Below, piece after piece: positions 31,200-40,127 of a stretch of 64,000 nt of DNA. The translations under genes were made by a program, and so were the position numbers. Each line of letters starts with the position of its first letter. Within the stretch, counting starts at the first letter, position 1. The notes under the pieces were generated by a model, which saw only the letters and a program-made list of their open reading frames with translations, was not told the origin of the DNA and ran no database searches. This DNA is from CAVVXX01 sp963707975. GTDB taxonomy: Bacteria; Pseudomonadota; Alphaproteobacteria; Micropepsales; Micropepsaceae. The stretch is taken from contig OY970177.1 in the NCBI GenBank assembly GCA_963707975.1, positions 2,418,001-2,482,000 on the forward strand, in the 5' to 3' direction.

Positions 31200-32486
31200 T
31201 CATGGGCGCTTGATGATTTGCCCATCTTTCATGACGAAGGAAACATTCCGCACGGCGGAGATGTCCTTGGTGGGATCGCCTTTCACAGCGACGAGATCGG
31301 CGAAATAGCCGGGTGCGATGCGGCCCAGCGTCTTGTCGGCACGGAGGATTTTGGCGTCAACCACGGTGGCAGCGGAAAGCGCTTCCGTTGGCGACATGCC
31401 ATCCTTCACCATCGCTTCGAGCTCGCGGTAATTGGTGCCATGGGCATACACGCCGGCATCGCTGCCGCAGCCGGTCATCACGTGATGCGCTCGCGCGCGC
31501 ACCAGCGCCGCCGCCGCATCCTTCATCTTCTGCGTCGACGGCCCGCCAGGCTTGTAGGCGCCGGAATATTCTTCAATGGCTTCCACCGCGGTCAGCGTCG
31601 GAAGATAGCCCACGCCCTTGCCGGCCATCATCTGAAACGTCGCGTCTGAAACACCATAGCCGTGCTCGACCGTATCCACGCCAGCCAGCACCGCGCGGCG
31701 CACGCCTTCGTCGGTCTTGCCGTGCACGGCGACAGGACGGCCCGAGGAATGGGCGATCTCGACCGCGACGCGGAGTTCTTCCTCGGTGAAAGTGGGGCGG
31801 TCTTCGCCGTTCGGGCCCCACGGCGCGTCCACGTAAATCTTGATCCAGTCTGCGCCGCGGCTGGCCTGATCGCGCACGGCGGCTGCAATGCCTTCTAAGC
31901 CGCTCGCTTCCTGTGCGCCTTTGGGCAAACAACATTCGGGCCTATACCCACGCGGTCCCGGCCCGTAAGTGCCGGTGGCGACGATAGCTTCGGTGGCGAT
32001 GTAATAACGCGGCCCCGGCACCAGCCCCTCATTAATCGCGCGCTTCAGCGAAACGTCGGAAAATCCCGCGCCCTCTGTGCCGAGATCGCGCACCGTGGTG
32101 AAGCCCGCCATCAGCGTCGCTTCCGCGTGCTTGATCGCCAGCACCATGCGGTAGGCCACCGGCTCCTTCAGCACCTGATCGTTCCAGGTGACTTCGTTGT
32201 AGGGGTGCAAAAACAAATGCACATGCGCATCCATCAGGCCGGGAATGAGCGTCGTGCCGGGAAGCTGGATGTGTTCCGCATTCGCGGGCGCGCTGATGCC
32301 TGACTTGGGACCAACAGCCTTTACGGCATGGCCTTCGACGGCGACGGCCCAGCCTTCGTGAGCTGCGCCATCACCCATCCACACGCGCGCGGGCTCAAGG
32401 ACGATCATGTGCTCCTCCGCAGCGATAGCGGGCGAAACCCACACCAGCGCCGCAACCGCCATGAAAATTTGCTTCAGCCAATCCAT
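31200..32486 (-). CDS. Secreted amidohydrolase family protein
   Basis: A 428-residue metal-dependent hydrolase with a signal peptide (IFMAVAALVWVSPAIAAEEH). The TIM-barrel metal ligands are visible: LMDAHVHLFLH (HxH), the carboxylated lysine candidate in DWIKIYVDA, AVHGKT and VEHGYG histidines, and the aspartate in GCGSDAGVYAHG. This is the imidazolonepropionase/Xaa-Pro dipeptidase-like branch used for peptide or heterocycle degradation outside the cytoplasm. It is divergent from the CphA-like gene with 75 bases between starts, so a shared promoter region is likely. The substrate is unknown. Confidence 0.88.
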   Translation of the reverse strand: MDWLKQIFMAVAALVWVSPAIAAEEHMIVLEPARVWMGDGAAHEGWAVAVEGHAVKAVGPKSGISAPANAEHIQLPGTTLIPGLMDAHVHLFLHPYNEVTWNDQVLKEPVAYRMVLAIKHAEATLMAGFTTVRDLGTEGAGFSDVSLKRAINEGLVPGPRYYIATEAIVATGTYGPGPRGYRPECCLPKGAQEASGLEGIAAAVRDQASRGADWIKIYVDAPWGPNGEDRPTFTEEELRVAVEIAHSSGRPVAVHGKTDEGVRRAVLAGVDTVEHGYGVSDATFQMMAGKGVGYLPTLTAVEAIEEYSGAYKPGGPSTQKMKDAAAALVRARAHHVMTGCGSDAGVYAHGTNYRELEAMVKDGMSPTEALSAATVVDAKILRADKTLGRIAPGYFADLVAVKGDPTKDISAVRNVSFVMKDGQIIKRP

Positions 32487-32561
32487 GGAGGGAGCTTAGA
32501 AAAGCCTGGGTTCGCGCGAAAGCGGCTATCATTGTAAACAGGCGGAATTGCAGGGGCTTCC

Positions 32562-34608
32562 TTGATCGAAATCCTGAAAACCAGGCGTTGTCAGTGGCGG
32601 AACAGCTATGCACCCGCGCCCGTGCTGGCGGCCGATCTGGCGCTGGGCGAGGCTTGGAGTTGGACAGCGGCGTCTTTGCCCGAGCCGGCGATAGCCGCCC
32701 TGCGCGAGAAGCTGCCCGATCTGCACGTAACGGGGATGATGGATGCGGCCGATCTTATCGCGGAACTGGCGCAGCAGTTTCAAAGCCTCGCCGACGTAAC
32801 AGTGGCGAAGTGCGGCGTGACCGCGCGCGACGAGGCCAATCGCGCAGCCACCATATTCTTTTCCTGCCGCGATGAGTTTCTTGCCGATGCCGTGCTTTCG
32901 CTCGCCGTGCAACTGGTGAACTTTATAATCAAGAACGCGCTCACGGCGGAGCAATTGATCAAGCTTCGCGACAGATGCATCAGCCTTACGGAGAGCGCCG
33001 GCCTCGACCAATCCACGCGATTGATGATGGAGGAAGCCGGGCGCAGGGACATTCCCTGGTTTCGCATCAGCCGGCTTACGCGTCATATGCAGCTTGGCCA
33101 GGGGGTGCACACGCGGCGGACTTTCGAAACTTTGCGCAGCGCGGAATCGCCTATTGGGCGCGATCTCTCGCGCAACAAACTCACCGCTCTTCACGTTTTG
33201 AAACAAATTGGTCTGCCGGTTGGACATTTTGCCGCTGTTCACGATGTGAACTCGGCGCTTAAGGCTGCCGAAGACATCGGCCATCCCATTGTGCTGAAGC
33301 CTGCGATGGGAAAACAGGGCACTTCTGTATACGCCAATTTGCTGAATGCGCAGGAGCTGCGCGGGGCCTGCGCTAAGACCGCCGGCAAAGGCCAGTTTCT
33401 GGTCCAGAGCTTTTTCCGGGCGAAGACCTTCGCCTGCTGCTTGTCTCTGGCAGGTTGGTGGCGGCAGGTCGCAGGACAGCCGCATGTGTGACCGGCGACG
33501 GCAACGATACGATCACGGAGCTTGTCGAGCGCACAAATCATGACCCACGCAGGGCCGAGGTCTTCGACAAAATCGTGAAAACGACCGTGCTCGACCACGA
33601 AACGGATCGCGCGCTGGCGCATCAGGGTCTTGCGCGCAACAGCGTGCCGGCGGCCGGCCAATATGTGCGCCTGCGTCTCATCGCCAACTCCCGCACAGGC
33701 TGCGGCGCCGAGGACGTGACCGATATTATCCATCCGGACAACGCGGCTGTCGCCATCAAGGCGGCGAAAGCGCTGGAGCTGACAGTCGCGGGCGTGGATT
33801 TCATAGTCGGTGACGTCACGAAATCCTGGCGCGAAGTGGGCGGCGGCATTTGCGAAGTGAATTCCGTGGTGGGCTTGCGCGTGCATATGCTGGCCAATCC
33901 CAAACGCGATGTGACGGGACCGATCATCGAAACGATTTATCCCAACCGCCAGAACGGCCGCATTCCCACTGCCGTTATTGCAGGCACGGGCGGCGAGGCG
34001 ACGCTGATTTTGAAAAATATCCTGGCGCGGGCAGGCCTTGTGGTTGGACTGGCGACTGCGGAATGCGTGCAGATTGGCGGTGAGAACGTGACAAGCGGCA
34101 ATCACGCCACCAATGACGGCGCCGCCATGGTGCTGCGCGATCCCACTGTCACGGCAGCCGTACTGGAGATTTCGGATATGGAGCTTTTGGAAGCCGGCAT
34201 GTATCTCGACCACTGCGATGTGGCAGCACTAACGCGTGAGCAGGCCAAGCCTATGCAAAAGTGCTGGAGGCCGCCAATAAGGCCGTCGTGCTGAACGCCG
34301 AAGACCCATTCTGCGCGGCCATTGCGCAGGAATTCGGCAAGAGCGTGCGAACGATCATGTTTGCGCAGACTGACAAGTGCGCGGCACTTCTCAGCCACAT
34401 GGAAAAAGGTGGCGACGCCATCTTTGTCACGGCGGGTGCAAACAGTGAAATCGTCATTGCCACAGGCAAGACGCAATCGGCACTGCTCGCGAATGCGGAA
34501 TTGCCCTTGCACAATATCCCGGATGCGCTTGCGGCAACGGCAATCGCTCTCGGCCTTGGCTTAACGCACGATCAGATCCAGGATGGGTTGAAATCCGTCA
34601 AGGAATAG
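32562..34608 (+). CDS. Cyanophycin-synthetase-like protein, truncated and frameshifted
   Basis: Reads as a CphA homologue over three pieces: an N-terminal domain, an ATP-grasp domain (NKLTALHVLKQIGLPVGHFA ... GHPIVLKPAMGKQGTSVYAN ... GDGNDTITELVERTNHDPRR ... DIIHPDNAAVAIKAAKAL) and a Mur-ligase-like part (EAANKAVVLNAEDPFCAAIA). Frame breaks lie near 33421 (a G lost from a GGG run restores FRGED) and near 34250. The Mur P-loop reads AGTGGEAT where the family has TGTNGKTT: the lysine is missing in unbroken sequence. The end at LKSVKE lacks the usual C-terminal lobe of 150-200 residues. A CphA2-like or inactivated paralogue is likely. The TTG start is uncertain. Confidence 0.75.
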
Positions 34609-34746
34609 CGCGCCGCTTTCCTCGAAGCCGGACGCTGATGCTGAATGCGAGGGGGTCCGCTTTGCCACTTGAAGCGTGGGGTGGGAGGGGCGCAGAATAG
34701 CGCACTGCCTGGGCAGGCATGGCATCAACTGCACTTTGGTCGCGAC

Positions 34747-35268
34747 ATGGCTAGCATGGAGAATGAGGGCGGCACACGGCCGTCCGGCGCGGCGCCCATG
34801 AAGGGCACCGTCAAATGGTTCAACTCCGCAAAAGGTTTCGGCTTCGTCACGCTGGAGGACGGGCAGGACGCATTTTGCCACGCTTCTGCGCTGAACAATT
34901 TGCAATCACCGAACTTGCCGCAAGGCGCGACGGTTACATGCGATGTGCAGCAGGGCCAGCGCGGGCTGCAGGTAGTGAACGTGCGCGAGGTCGATTTATC
35001 GACCGCCGAAACCCAGCCCATGCGCGGGCCGAGGCCTGCGCGCGAGCGCGGGCCATCCGGCCCGATGGGCAACGGCAAGGTGAAATTCTTCAATGAACAG
35101 AAAGGCTTCGGCTTTGTCGTGCCTGACGATGGCGCGGCGGATGTCTATATCCACGCCAGCGCCCTCAGGCGCTCCGGCATAAGCGCGCTCATGCCCGAGC
35201 AGCGCATCCGCTTTTCCACGCGCCAGGGCATGAAGGGTGTGGAGGTCGACCAGATCGAGCTCGCGTAG
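34747..35268 (+). CDS. Two-domain cold-shock protein
   Basis: A 173-residue protein with two cold-shock OB folds: GTVKWFNSAKGFGFVTLEDG and GKVKFFNEQKGFGFVVPDDG, each with RNP1 (KGFGFV) and RNP2-like (DAFCHAS, DVYIHAS) motifs. The linker is rich in proline, arginine and glycine. Such tandem proteins are typical of alphaproteobacteria and bind single-stranded RNA or DNA as chaperones. Start ATG at 34747; GTG or ATG sites further upstream give a poor leader. It is convergent with the Atm1 gene, leaving a gap of three bases. Confidence 0.92.
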   Translation: MASMENEGGTRPSGAAPMKGTVKWFNSAKGFGFVTLEDGQDAFCHASALNNLQSPNLPQGATVTCDVQQGQRGLQVVNVREVDLSTAETQPMRGPRPARERGPSGPMGNGKVKFFNEQKGFGFVVPDDGAADVYIHASALRRSGISALMPEQRIRFSTRQGMKGVEVDQIELA

Positions 35269-35271
35269 GTT

Positions 35272-37155
35272 TCAGTCGCCACCCGCAGCCACGCGCACGA
35301 TGTCGGGGCCGATATCGGGATCGCCAGCCACCAATTCCAGGCGTTCGCGCACTTCGGCGGCTTCCTTCTGCTTGTTCCACATCGCGGCATAGGCGCCGCC
35401 TCGCGCCACCAGATCGGCATGGCGGCCGCGCTCGATGATCTGGCCGTGATCGAGCACCAGGATTTCATCGGCGTCCACCACTGTGGACAACCGGTGGGCG
35501 ATGACGAGTGTGGTGCGGTTCTTCTCCACCACCTTGAGGGCCGACTGGATTTCGCGCTCGGTGTGGGTGTCGAGCGCCGAGGTCGCCTCGTCCAGCAGCA
35601 GGATCGGCGGGTTTTTCAGCAGCGTGCGGGCGATTGCCACGCGCTGTTTCTCGCCACCCGAGAGCTTCAATCCGCGTTCGCCCACCATGGAGTCATAAGC
35701 CTGCGGCAGTTCGCGGATGAATTTGTCGATCTGGGCAAGGCGCGCGGCCTCGGCGATTTCGGGCACGCTCGCGCCCACGCGGCCATAGGCGATGTTGTAA
35801 AGAATAGTGTCGTTGAACAGCACGGTATCCTGAGGCACGATACCGATGGATGCGCGCAAGGAACTTTGCGTCACGTCGCGGATATCCTGGCCGTCGATGG
35901 TTACGGAACCGGATTGGATATCGTAAAAACGATAGAGAATGCGCGAGATGGTGGACTTGCCGGCGCCCGACGGCCCGACTACCGCCACCGTTTTACCTGC
36001 AGGCACGCGGAAGGAGATGCCCTTCAGGATCACGCGGTCGGGTTCGTAGGAAAACACCACGTTATTGAAAGAAATCTCGCCTGCTGTAACGGCAAGCGGC
36101 TTGGCATTGGGTTTGTCGGCCACTTCCTGCGGCTTGTTGAGGAGGTGGAACATCGCCTCCATGTCGGCCAGCGCCTGGCTGATTTCGCGGTAGAGAGTGC
36201 CCATTAGATTTAGCGGCCGCTGCAATTGAATCAGATACGCCGTCGCCACCACGAAATCGCCGAGCTTGAGCGTGCCCGCCTTGATGCCGATGGCGGACAA
36301 AATCATGATCGCGGCCAGCCCGCAGGCTATGATGACCTGCTGGCCGATATTCAGGAACGACAGCGACATCATCGATTTCACCGAGGCGTCGGAATAACGC
36401 TTCATCGACTTGTCGAAGCGGTTTGTTTCGTGCGCCTCGGCGTTGAAATATTTCACCGTCTCGTAATTGAGCAGGCTGTCCACCGCCTTGGTATTGGCGT
36501 CGGTGTCGCTGTCGTTCATCACTCGGCGGAACTGGATGCGCCAGCGGGTGATGGCGAAGGAGTAATAGGTGTAGAGCGCGATCATCACCACATTGGCGGC
36601 GACGAACCAGATGTTGAACTTCACCAGCAGCACAATGCACACCAGGGTGAATTCGAGAATGGTGGGGAAGATGAGAAAGATGCCATAGGTCAGCAGCGTA
36701 TCGATGCCCTTGACGCCGCGGTCGATGACGCGCGACAGGCCGCCGGTGCGCCGCTCAAGATGGAAGCGCAAGGAGAGCGCATGAATATGCATGAACGTTT
36801 GCACCGCAATCTGGCGCACGGCGTGGTAGGACACCTTGGCGAACACTGCGTTGCGCACTTCGTTGAAGATGGACGCCATCGAGCTCGCCGTGGCATAGGC
36901 GATAATGAGGGCGACCGCCGTGGCGATTGCGATGGTGATGGGATCGTGCTTCAGCGTGTCGATGACAGCGCCGTTCAGGATGGGCACCGCGACGGCAATG
37001 AGCTTGCCCAGCACCAGCGCCGCCACCGAAATGGCAACGCGCCACTTGAGATCGGGCCGCCCTTTCGGCCACAGATAGGGCATGAGCGCCCACATCGGCT
37101 GCGCGGATGGCGCGCCTTCACCATGCTCCTCAAGCAGCGTGTACGAAGTGGACAT
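35272..37155 (-). CDS. Atm1-type ABC exporter (fused permease-ATPase)
   Basis: A 627-residue half-transporter of the ABCB7/Atm1/HMT1 group, exporting glutathione-linked or sulfur-containing compounds. A six-helix membrane domain (residues about 35-330) contains the family segment LSLRFHLERRTGGLSRVIDR, then RGVKGIDTLL, followed by the ATPase: Walker A GPSGAGKST, signature LSGGEKQR, Walker B ILLLDEATSALD and the H-loop IAHRLSTV. Closely related to the alphaproteobacterial protein of known structure (Novosphingobium Atm1). It is divergent from the LOG gene. Confidence 0.92.
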   Translation of the reverse strand: MSTSYTLLEEHGEGAPSAQPMWALMPYLWPKGRPDLKWRVAISVAALVLGKLIAVAVPILNGAVIDTLKHDPITIAIATAVALIIAYATASSMASIFNEVRNAVFAKVSYHAVRQIAVQTFMHIHALSLRFHLERRTGGLSRVIDRGVKGIDTLLTYGIFLIFPTILEFTLVCIVLLVKFNIWFVAANVVMIALYTYYSFAITRWRIQFRRVMNDSDTDANTKAVDSLLNYETVKYFNAEAHETNRFDKSMKRYSDASVKSMMSLSFLNIGQQVIIACGLAAIMILSAIGIKAGTLKLGDFVVATAYLIQLQRPLNLMGTLYREISQALADMEAMFHLLNKPQEVADKPNAKPLAVTAGEISFNNVVFSYEPDRVILKGISFRVPAGKTVAVVGPSGAGKSTISRILYRFYDIQSGSVTIDGQDIRDVTQSSLRASIGIVPQDTVLFNDTILYNIAYGRVGASVPEIAEAARLAQIDKFIRELPQAYDSMVGERGLKLSGGEKQRVAIARTLLKNPPILLLDEATSALDTHTEREIQSALKVVEKNRTTLVIAHRLSTVVDADEILVLDHGQIIERGRHADLVARGGAYAAMWNKQKEAAEVRERLELVAGDPDIGPDIVRVAAGGD

Positions 37156-37218
37156 TCGTGGCTTACCCTCGCTCTGTCTTATCTAGAAGGCGCGGGTGCG
37201 CGCTTCAACCCTTTCGCA

Positions 37219-37240
37219 AATAGGCCTATTCACTATAGTG
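37219..37240 (+). promoter_or_regulatory. Two abutting palindromes before the LOG gene
   Basis: AATAGGCCTATT (37219-37230) is followed without a gap by CACTATAGTG (37231-37240); both are perfect palindromes, ending five bases before the LOG ATG. They lie in the divergent promoter region shared with the Atm1 gene and are A/T-richer than the flanks. They could be an operator or a core promoter (TATAGT inside the second). Confidence 0.4.
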
Positions 37241-37244
37241 CGCC

Positions 37245-37832
37245 ATGAACGACAAAATCCCTGATCGCGAAGCCGCCAGGCGGCCCGCCCTTTGCGTCTT
37301 CTGCGGCTCCAGCCACGGCAAGAACCCCGCCTACACCACGGCCGCGCGGCGCTTTGGCGCGCTTATGGCGGAGAACGGCTTCGATCTCGTGTTCGGCGGC
37401 GGCGGCGTGGGACTGATGGGCGAAATCGCGCTCGCGGTGCGCCATGGCGGCGCCAAGGTGACGGGCATCATTCCCGACTTCCTGCGCCACGTCGAACCGC
37501 CCATCAGGATCGCGAACGAGCTTATCGTGACTCGCGACATGAACGAGCGCAAAGCGCGCATGTTCGCGTTGGCAGATGCCTTTGTCATTCTTCCTGGCGG
37601 GCTGGGCACGCTCGATGAAGTATCCGAGGCGCTCACCTATGCGCAGCTCGGCATCCACGCAAAGCCCATTGTGCTGGTCAATGTGAAAGGATTTTTCGAC
37701 CCGTTTCTCAAGCTGATCGAGCACATGGTGGCCAACGAATTCGCCACTGCCGAGGTGAAGAGGCTGATACGCGTCGTTCTCACGCCCGAGGAAGCGATTG
37801 CTCTGCTTCACGGATCTCTTCAGCACGCTTGA
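37245..37832 (+). CDS. LOG family protein (lysine decarboxylase-like fold)
   Basis: A 195-residue Rossmann-fold protein with the diagnostic LOG motif PGGLGTLDE (GGxGTxxE) near residue 113, and an N-terminal CVFCGSSHGKNPAYTTAARR with FGGGGVGLMG. LOG proteins are nucleotide phosphoribohydrolases releasing cytokinin-type bases from riboside monophosphates; bacterial members usually act in purine salvage or stress. Its last 53 bases overlap the convergent rarD gene, so the two 3' ends are antisense to each other. Confidence 0.92.
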   Translation: MNDKIPDREAARRPALCVFCGSSHGKNPAYTTAARRFGALMAENGFDLVFGGGGVGLMGEIALAVRHGGAKVTGIIPDFLRHVEPPIRIANELIVTRDMNERKARMFALADAFVILPGGLGTLDEVSEALTYAQLGIHAKPIVLVNVKGFFDPFLKLIEHMVANEFATAEVKRLIRVVLTPEEAIALLHGSLQHA

Positions 37833-38709
37833 GGCGCGGATGGTGCTCCAGCGCCACCAGAACAAGCGCCACCCACACGCAGCCGAAGCTTGCCGCGTGA
37901 ACCCAAGTGAAATGCTCGCCGAAAAGCGTGGTCGCCAGCACCAGCGTAAGGCTAGGCCCGATATATTGCAGGAAGCCCAGTGTCGACAGCCGCACGCGGC
38001 GCGCGCCTGCCGCGAACATGGCCAGCGGAACGGCGGTGAGCGGGCCGGCAAGAATTAATAACGCGTCGGTGAACGGGCTGACCGTGAGAAAAGAGCCCGT
38101 GCCCGCAAGGCCCCAATAAACAATCAGGCCAAGGCCGGCGGGAAACAGCATCATCGATTCCACAAACAAGCCGTCCACCGCGCCCATGTTGACGGTTTTG
38201 CGCAAATAGCCGTAGGAGCCGAAGGTGATGGCAAGCGTGAGCGCGAGCCAGGGGAAGCGGCCGAGCGCCACTGTCTGCACGATCACGGCGATGGCGGCGA
38301 GCACGACCGCGGCCAAGCGAAGACGTGTCATGCGCTCGCCCAGCAGCAGCACACCCAACGCCACCGACACCAGCGGAATGATGTAATAGCCGAGGCTCGC
38401 TTCCACCAGACGGTTGGTCGCCACGCTCCAGATATACAGCCCCCAGTTCAGCGCGATGAGGACGCTGGTGATCATCAAGGTGACAAGCACGCGGCGCGCG
38501 CGCAGCGCATGCACGATTTGCACGAGGCGCTTTTGCGACATGATGAAGATGAGCATGAAAACCGCGCACCACAGCACGCGATGGATGACGATTTCGAACG
38601 GCGGCACATTGGAAAGCAGCCGCCAATAAAGCGGAATGATGCCCCAGATTGTGTAGGCGCCGGCGGCCAGCGCCAGCCCCTCGCGGGAGTCGTGGTGGTG
38701 TTTGGACAT
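37780..38709 (-). CDS. rarD: RarD/EamA-family inner-membrane transporter
   Basis: A 309-residue protein with ten hydrophobic helices in two EamA repeats. The RarD pattern is clear: GAYTIWGIIPLYWRLLSNVP, HRVLWCAVFMLI, NWGLYIWSVATNRLVEASLG, YYIIPLVSVALG and LQYIGPSLTLVLATTLFGEH. RarD (chloramphenicol-sensitive protein in older names) is thought to export small metabolites. The ATG at 38709 is chosen over 38739, where the extra residues are non-hydrophobic. It follows cysS by 11 bases, so co-transcription is likely, and it overlaps the LOG gene tail to tail. Confidence 0.9.
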   Translation of the reverse strand: MSKHHHDSREGLALAAGAYTIWGIIPLYWRLLSNVPPFEIVIHRVLWCAVFMLIFIMSQKRLVQIVHALRARRVLVTLMITSVLIALNWGLYIWSVATNRLVEASLGYYIIPLVSVALGVLLLGERMTRLRLAAVVLAAIAVIVQTVALGRFPWLALTLAITFGSYGYLRKTVNMGAVDGLFVESMMLFPAGLGLIVYWGLAGTGSFLTVSPFTDALLILAGPLTAVPLAMFAAGARRVRLSTLGFLQYIGPSLTLVLATTLFGEHFTWVHAASFGCVWVALVLVALEHHPRLKRAEEIREAEQSLPRA

Positions 38710-38720
38710 GGAAGTGCGCG

Positions 38721-40127
38721 TTAACGTTTCACTTCCCACGATGTCGTGCCGCCGGAATTGTCCTTGAGAATGATGCCTTTGGCTTCCAACTCGTGACGAA
38801 TACGATCGGCTTCCTTGAAGTTCTTAGCTTTGCGCGCGGCATTGCGGGCCTCTACAAGCTGGCGAATCTCGCTGTCATCGCTTCTCCACTCGACAGGCAT
38901 TGTGAAAACAGCGGAAATGGGCGCCACACGGCAATTACTCAACAAAGAAAATCCTATGAAATGCAATGCAGCACGCAATTCTGCTAATTTGCCAGAGCGT
39001 TTCAACGAATGTAGTTTCGTAATTACTTGCGGAATATTTAGATCATCCAATAACGCATCAACCACAATAGATGGTGGCGAAAGTGTATCGGCGACTTCTC
39101 TATCCTCTATTCCTTCATATAATGATTTGAGAATAACAAATGACTCATTCAACCCTTGTTCTGACCAATCTATCGGTTGGCGATAGTGTGTTCTCATCAT
39201 GTTCAGACGAACTACATCCGGCCCCCAGCCCGGTTTTGTTGGAGTCGCCCACAAGTCTCGTATGGTGACGAAATTCCCTGCTGACTTCGCCATCTTCTCG
39301 CCTTCGACTTGCAGGAAGCCGTTGTGCATCCAGAGCTTCGCGAAATGCGATTTGGGATGCGCGCCTTCGCTCTGCGCGATTTCGTTTTCGTGGTGCGGGA
39401 ACAGCAGGTCGATGCCGCCGCCATGAATGTCGAAGGTCTCGCCTAGATATTTTTCTGCCATCGCTGAGCATTCGATATGCCAGCCGGGCCTTCCCCTGCC
39501 CCACGGGCTTTCCCAACCGGGTAGCTCGGGCGTCGAAGGCTTCCATAGCACGAAATCCATCGGGTTTTTCTTGTAGGGCGCCACTTCCACGCGCGCGCCC
39601 GCGATCATTTCATCCAACGTACGCCGCGACAGCTTGCCGTAATCGGGTTTGGACGAAACGTCATACAGCACATGGCCTTCGGCCACGTAAGCATGGCCGG
39701 CCGCGATCAGCTTTTCGATCAGCGCGATCATCTTTTTTATGTGTTCGGTCGCACGCGGCTCGAAGGTGGGTTTGAGGCAGCCCAGCGCCGTGACATCGTC
39801 TTCGTATTGCTTGGCCGTCTGCGCAGTCAGTTCGCGGATGGCGTCCAGCACAGGAATGTTTTTTTCCTTTGCGATCTCCATCGCGCGCGCGTTTATCTTG
39901 TCGTCCACGTCGGTGATGTTGCGGACGTACGTAACGTGCTTCTCGCCGTACAAATGGCGTAACAGCCGGAACAGCACGTCGAACACAATCACAGGCCGCG
40001 CATTGCCGATATGGGCGTAGTCGTAAACCGTGGGCCCGCACACATACATGCGCACGTTCTTGGCATCGAGCGGGACGAAATCTTCCTTCTTCCGCGTCAG
40101 CGTGTTGTAGAGGCGAAGCTGGCTCAC
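38721..40127 (-). CDS. cysS: Cysteinyl-tRNA synthetase
   Basis: Charges tRNA-Cys. The intact 468-residue class I enzyme has the HIGH-like motif YDYAHIGNARPVIVFDVLFR near residue 35, the zinc-ligand segment GWHIECSAMA, GGGIDLLFPHHENEIAQSEG and the KMSKS region, here KMAKSAGNF. Codons for the anticodon-binding domain (about 38885-39290) are markedly A/T-rich compared with both flanks; 39001-39060 has only 20 G or C out of 60 by hand count. The start overlaps the gltX stop by four bases (ATGA), giving a gltX-cysS run. Confidence 0.95.
   Translation of the reverse strand: MSQLRLYNTLTRKKEDFVPLDAKNVRMYVCGPTVYDYAHIGNARPVIVFDVLFRLLRHLYGEKHVTYVRNITDVDDKINARAMEIAKEKNIPVLDAIRELTAQTAKQYEDDVTALGCLKPTFEPRATEHIKKMIALIEKLIAAGHAYVAEGHVLYDVSSKPDYGKLSRRTLDEMIAGARVEVAPYKKNPMDFVLWKPSTPELPGWESPWGRGRPGWHIECSAMAEKYLGETFDIHGGGIDLLFPHHENEIAQSEGAHPKSHFAKLWMHNGFLQVEGEKMAKSAGNFVTIRDLWATPTKPGWGPDVVRLNMMRTHYRQPIDWSEQGLNESFVILKSLYEGIEDREVADTLSPPSIVVDALLDDLNIPQVITKLHSLKRSGKLAELRAALHFIGFSLLSNCRVAPISAVFTMPVEWRSDDSEIRQLVEARNAARKAKNFKEADRIRHELEAKGIILKDNSGGTTSWEVKR

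Noticed and set aside
36226..37248. 340-codon open frame opposite the Atm1 gene
   Set aside because: Histidine- and glutamate-rich antisense translation of a conserved ABC exporter; no domain pattern.
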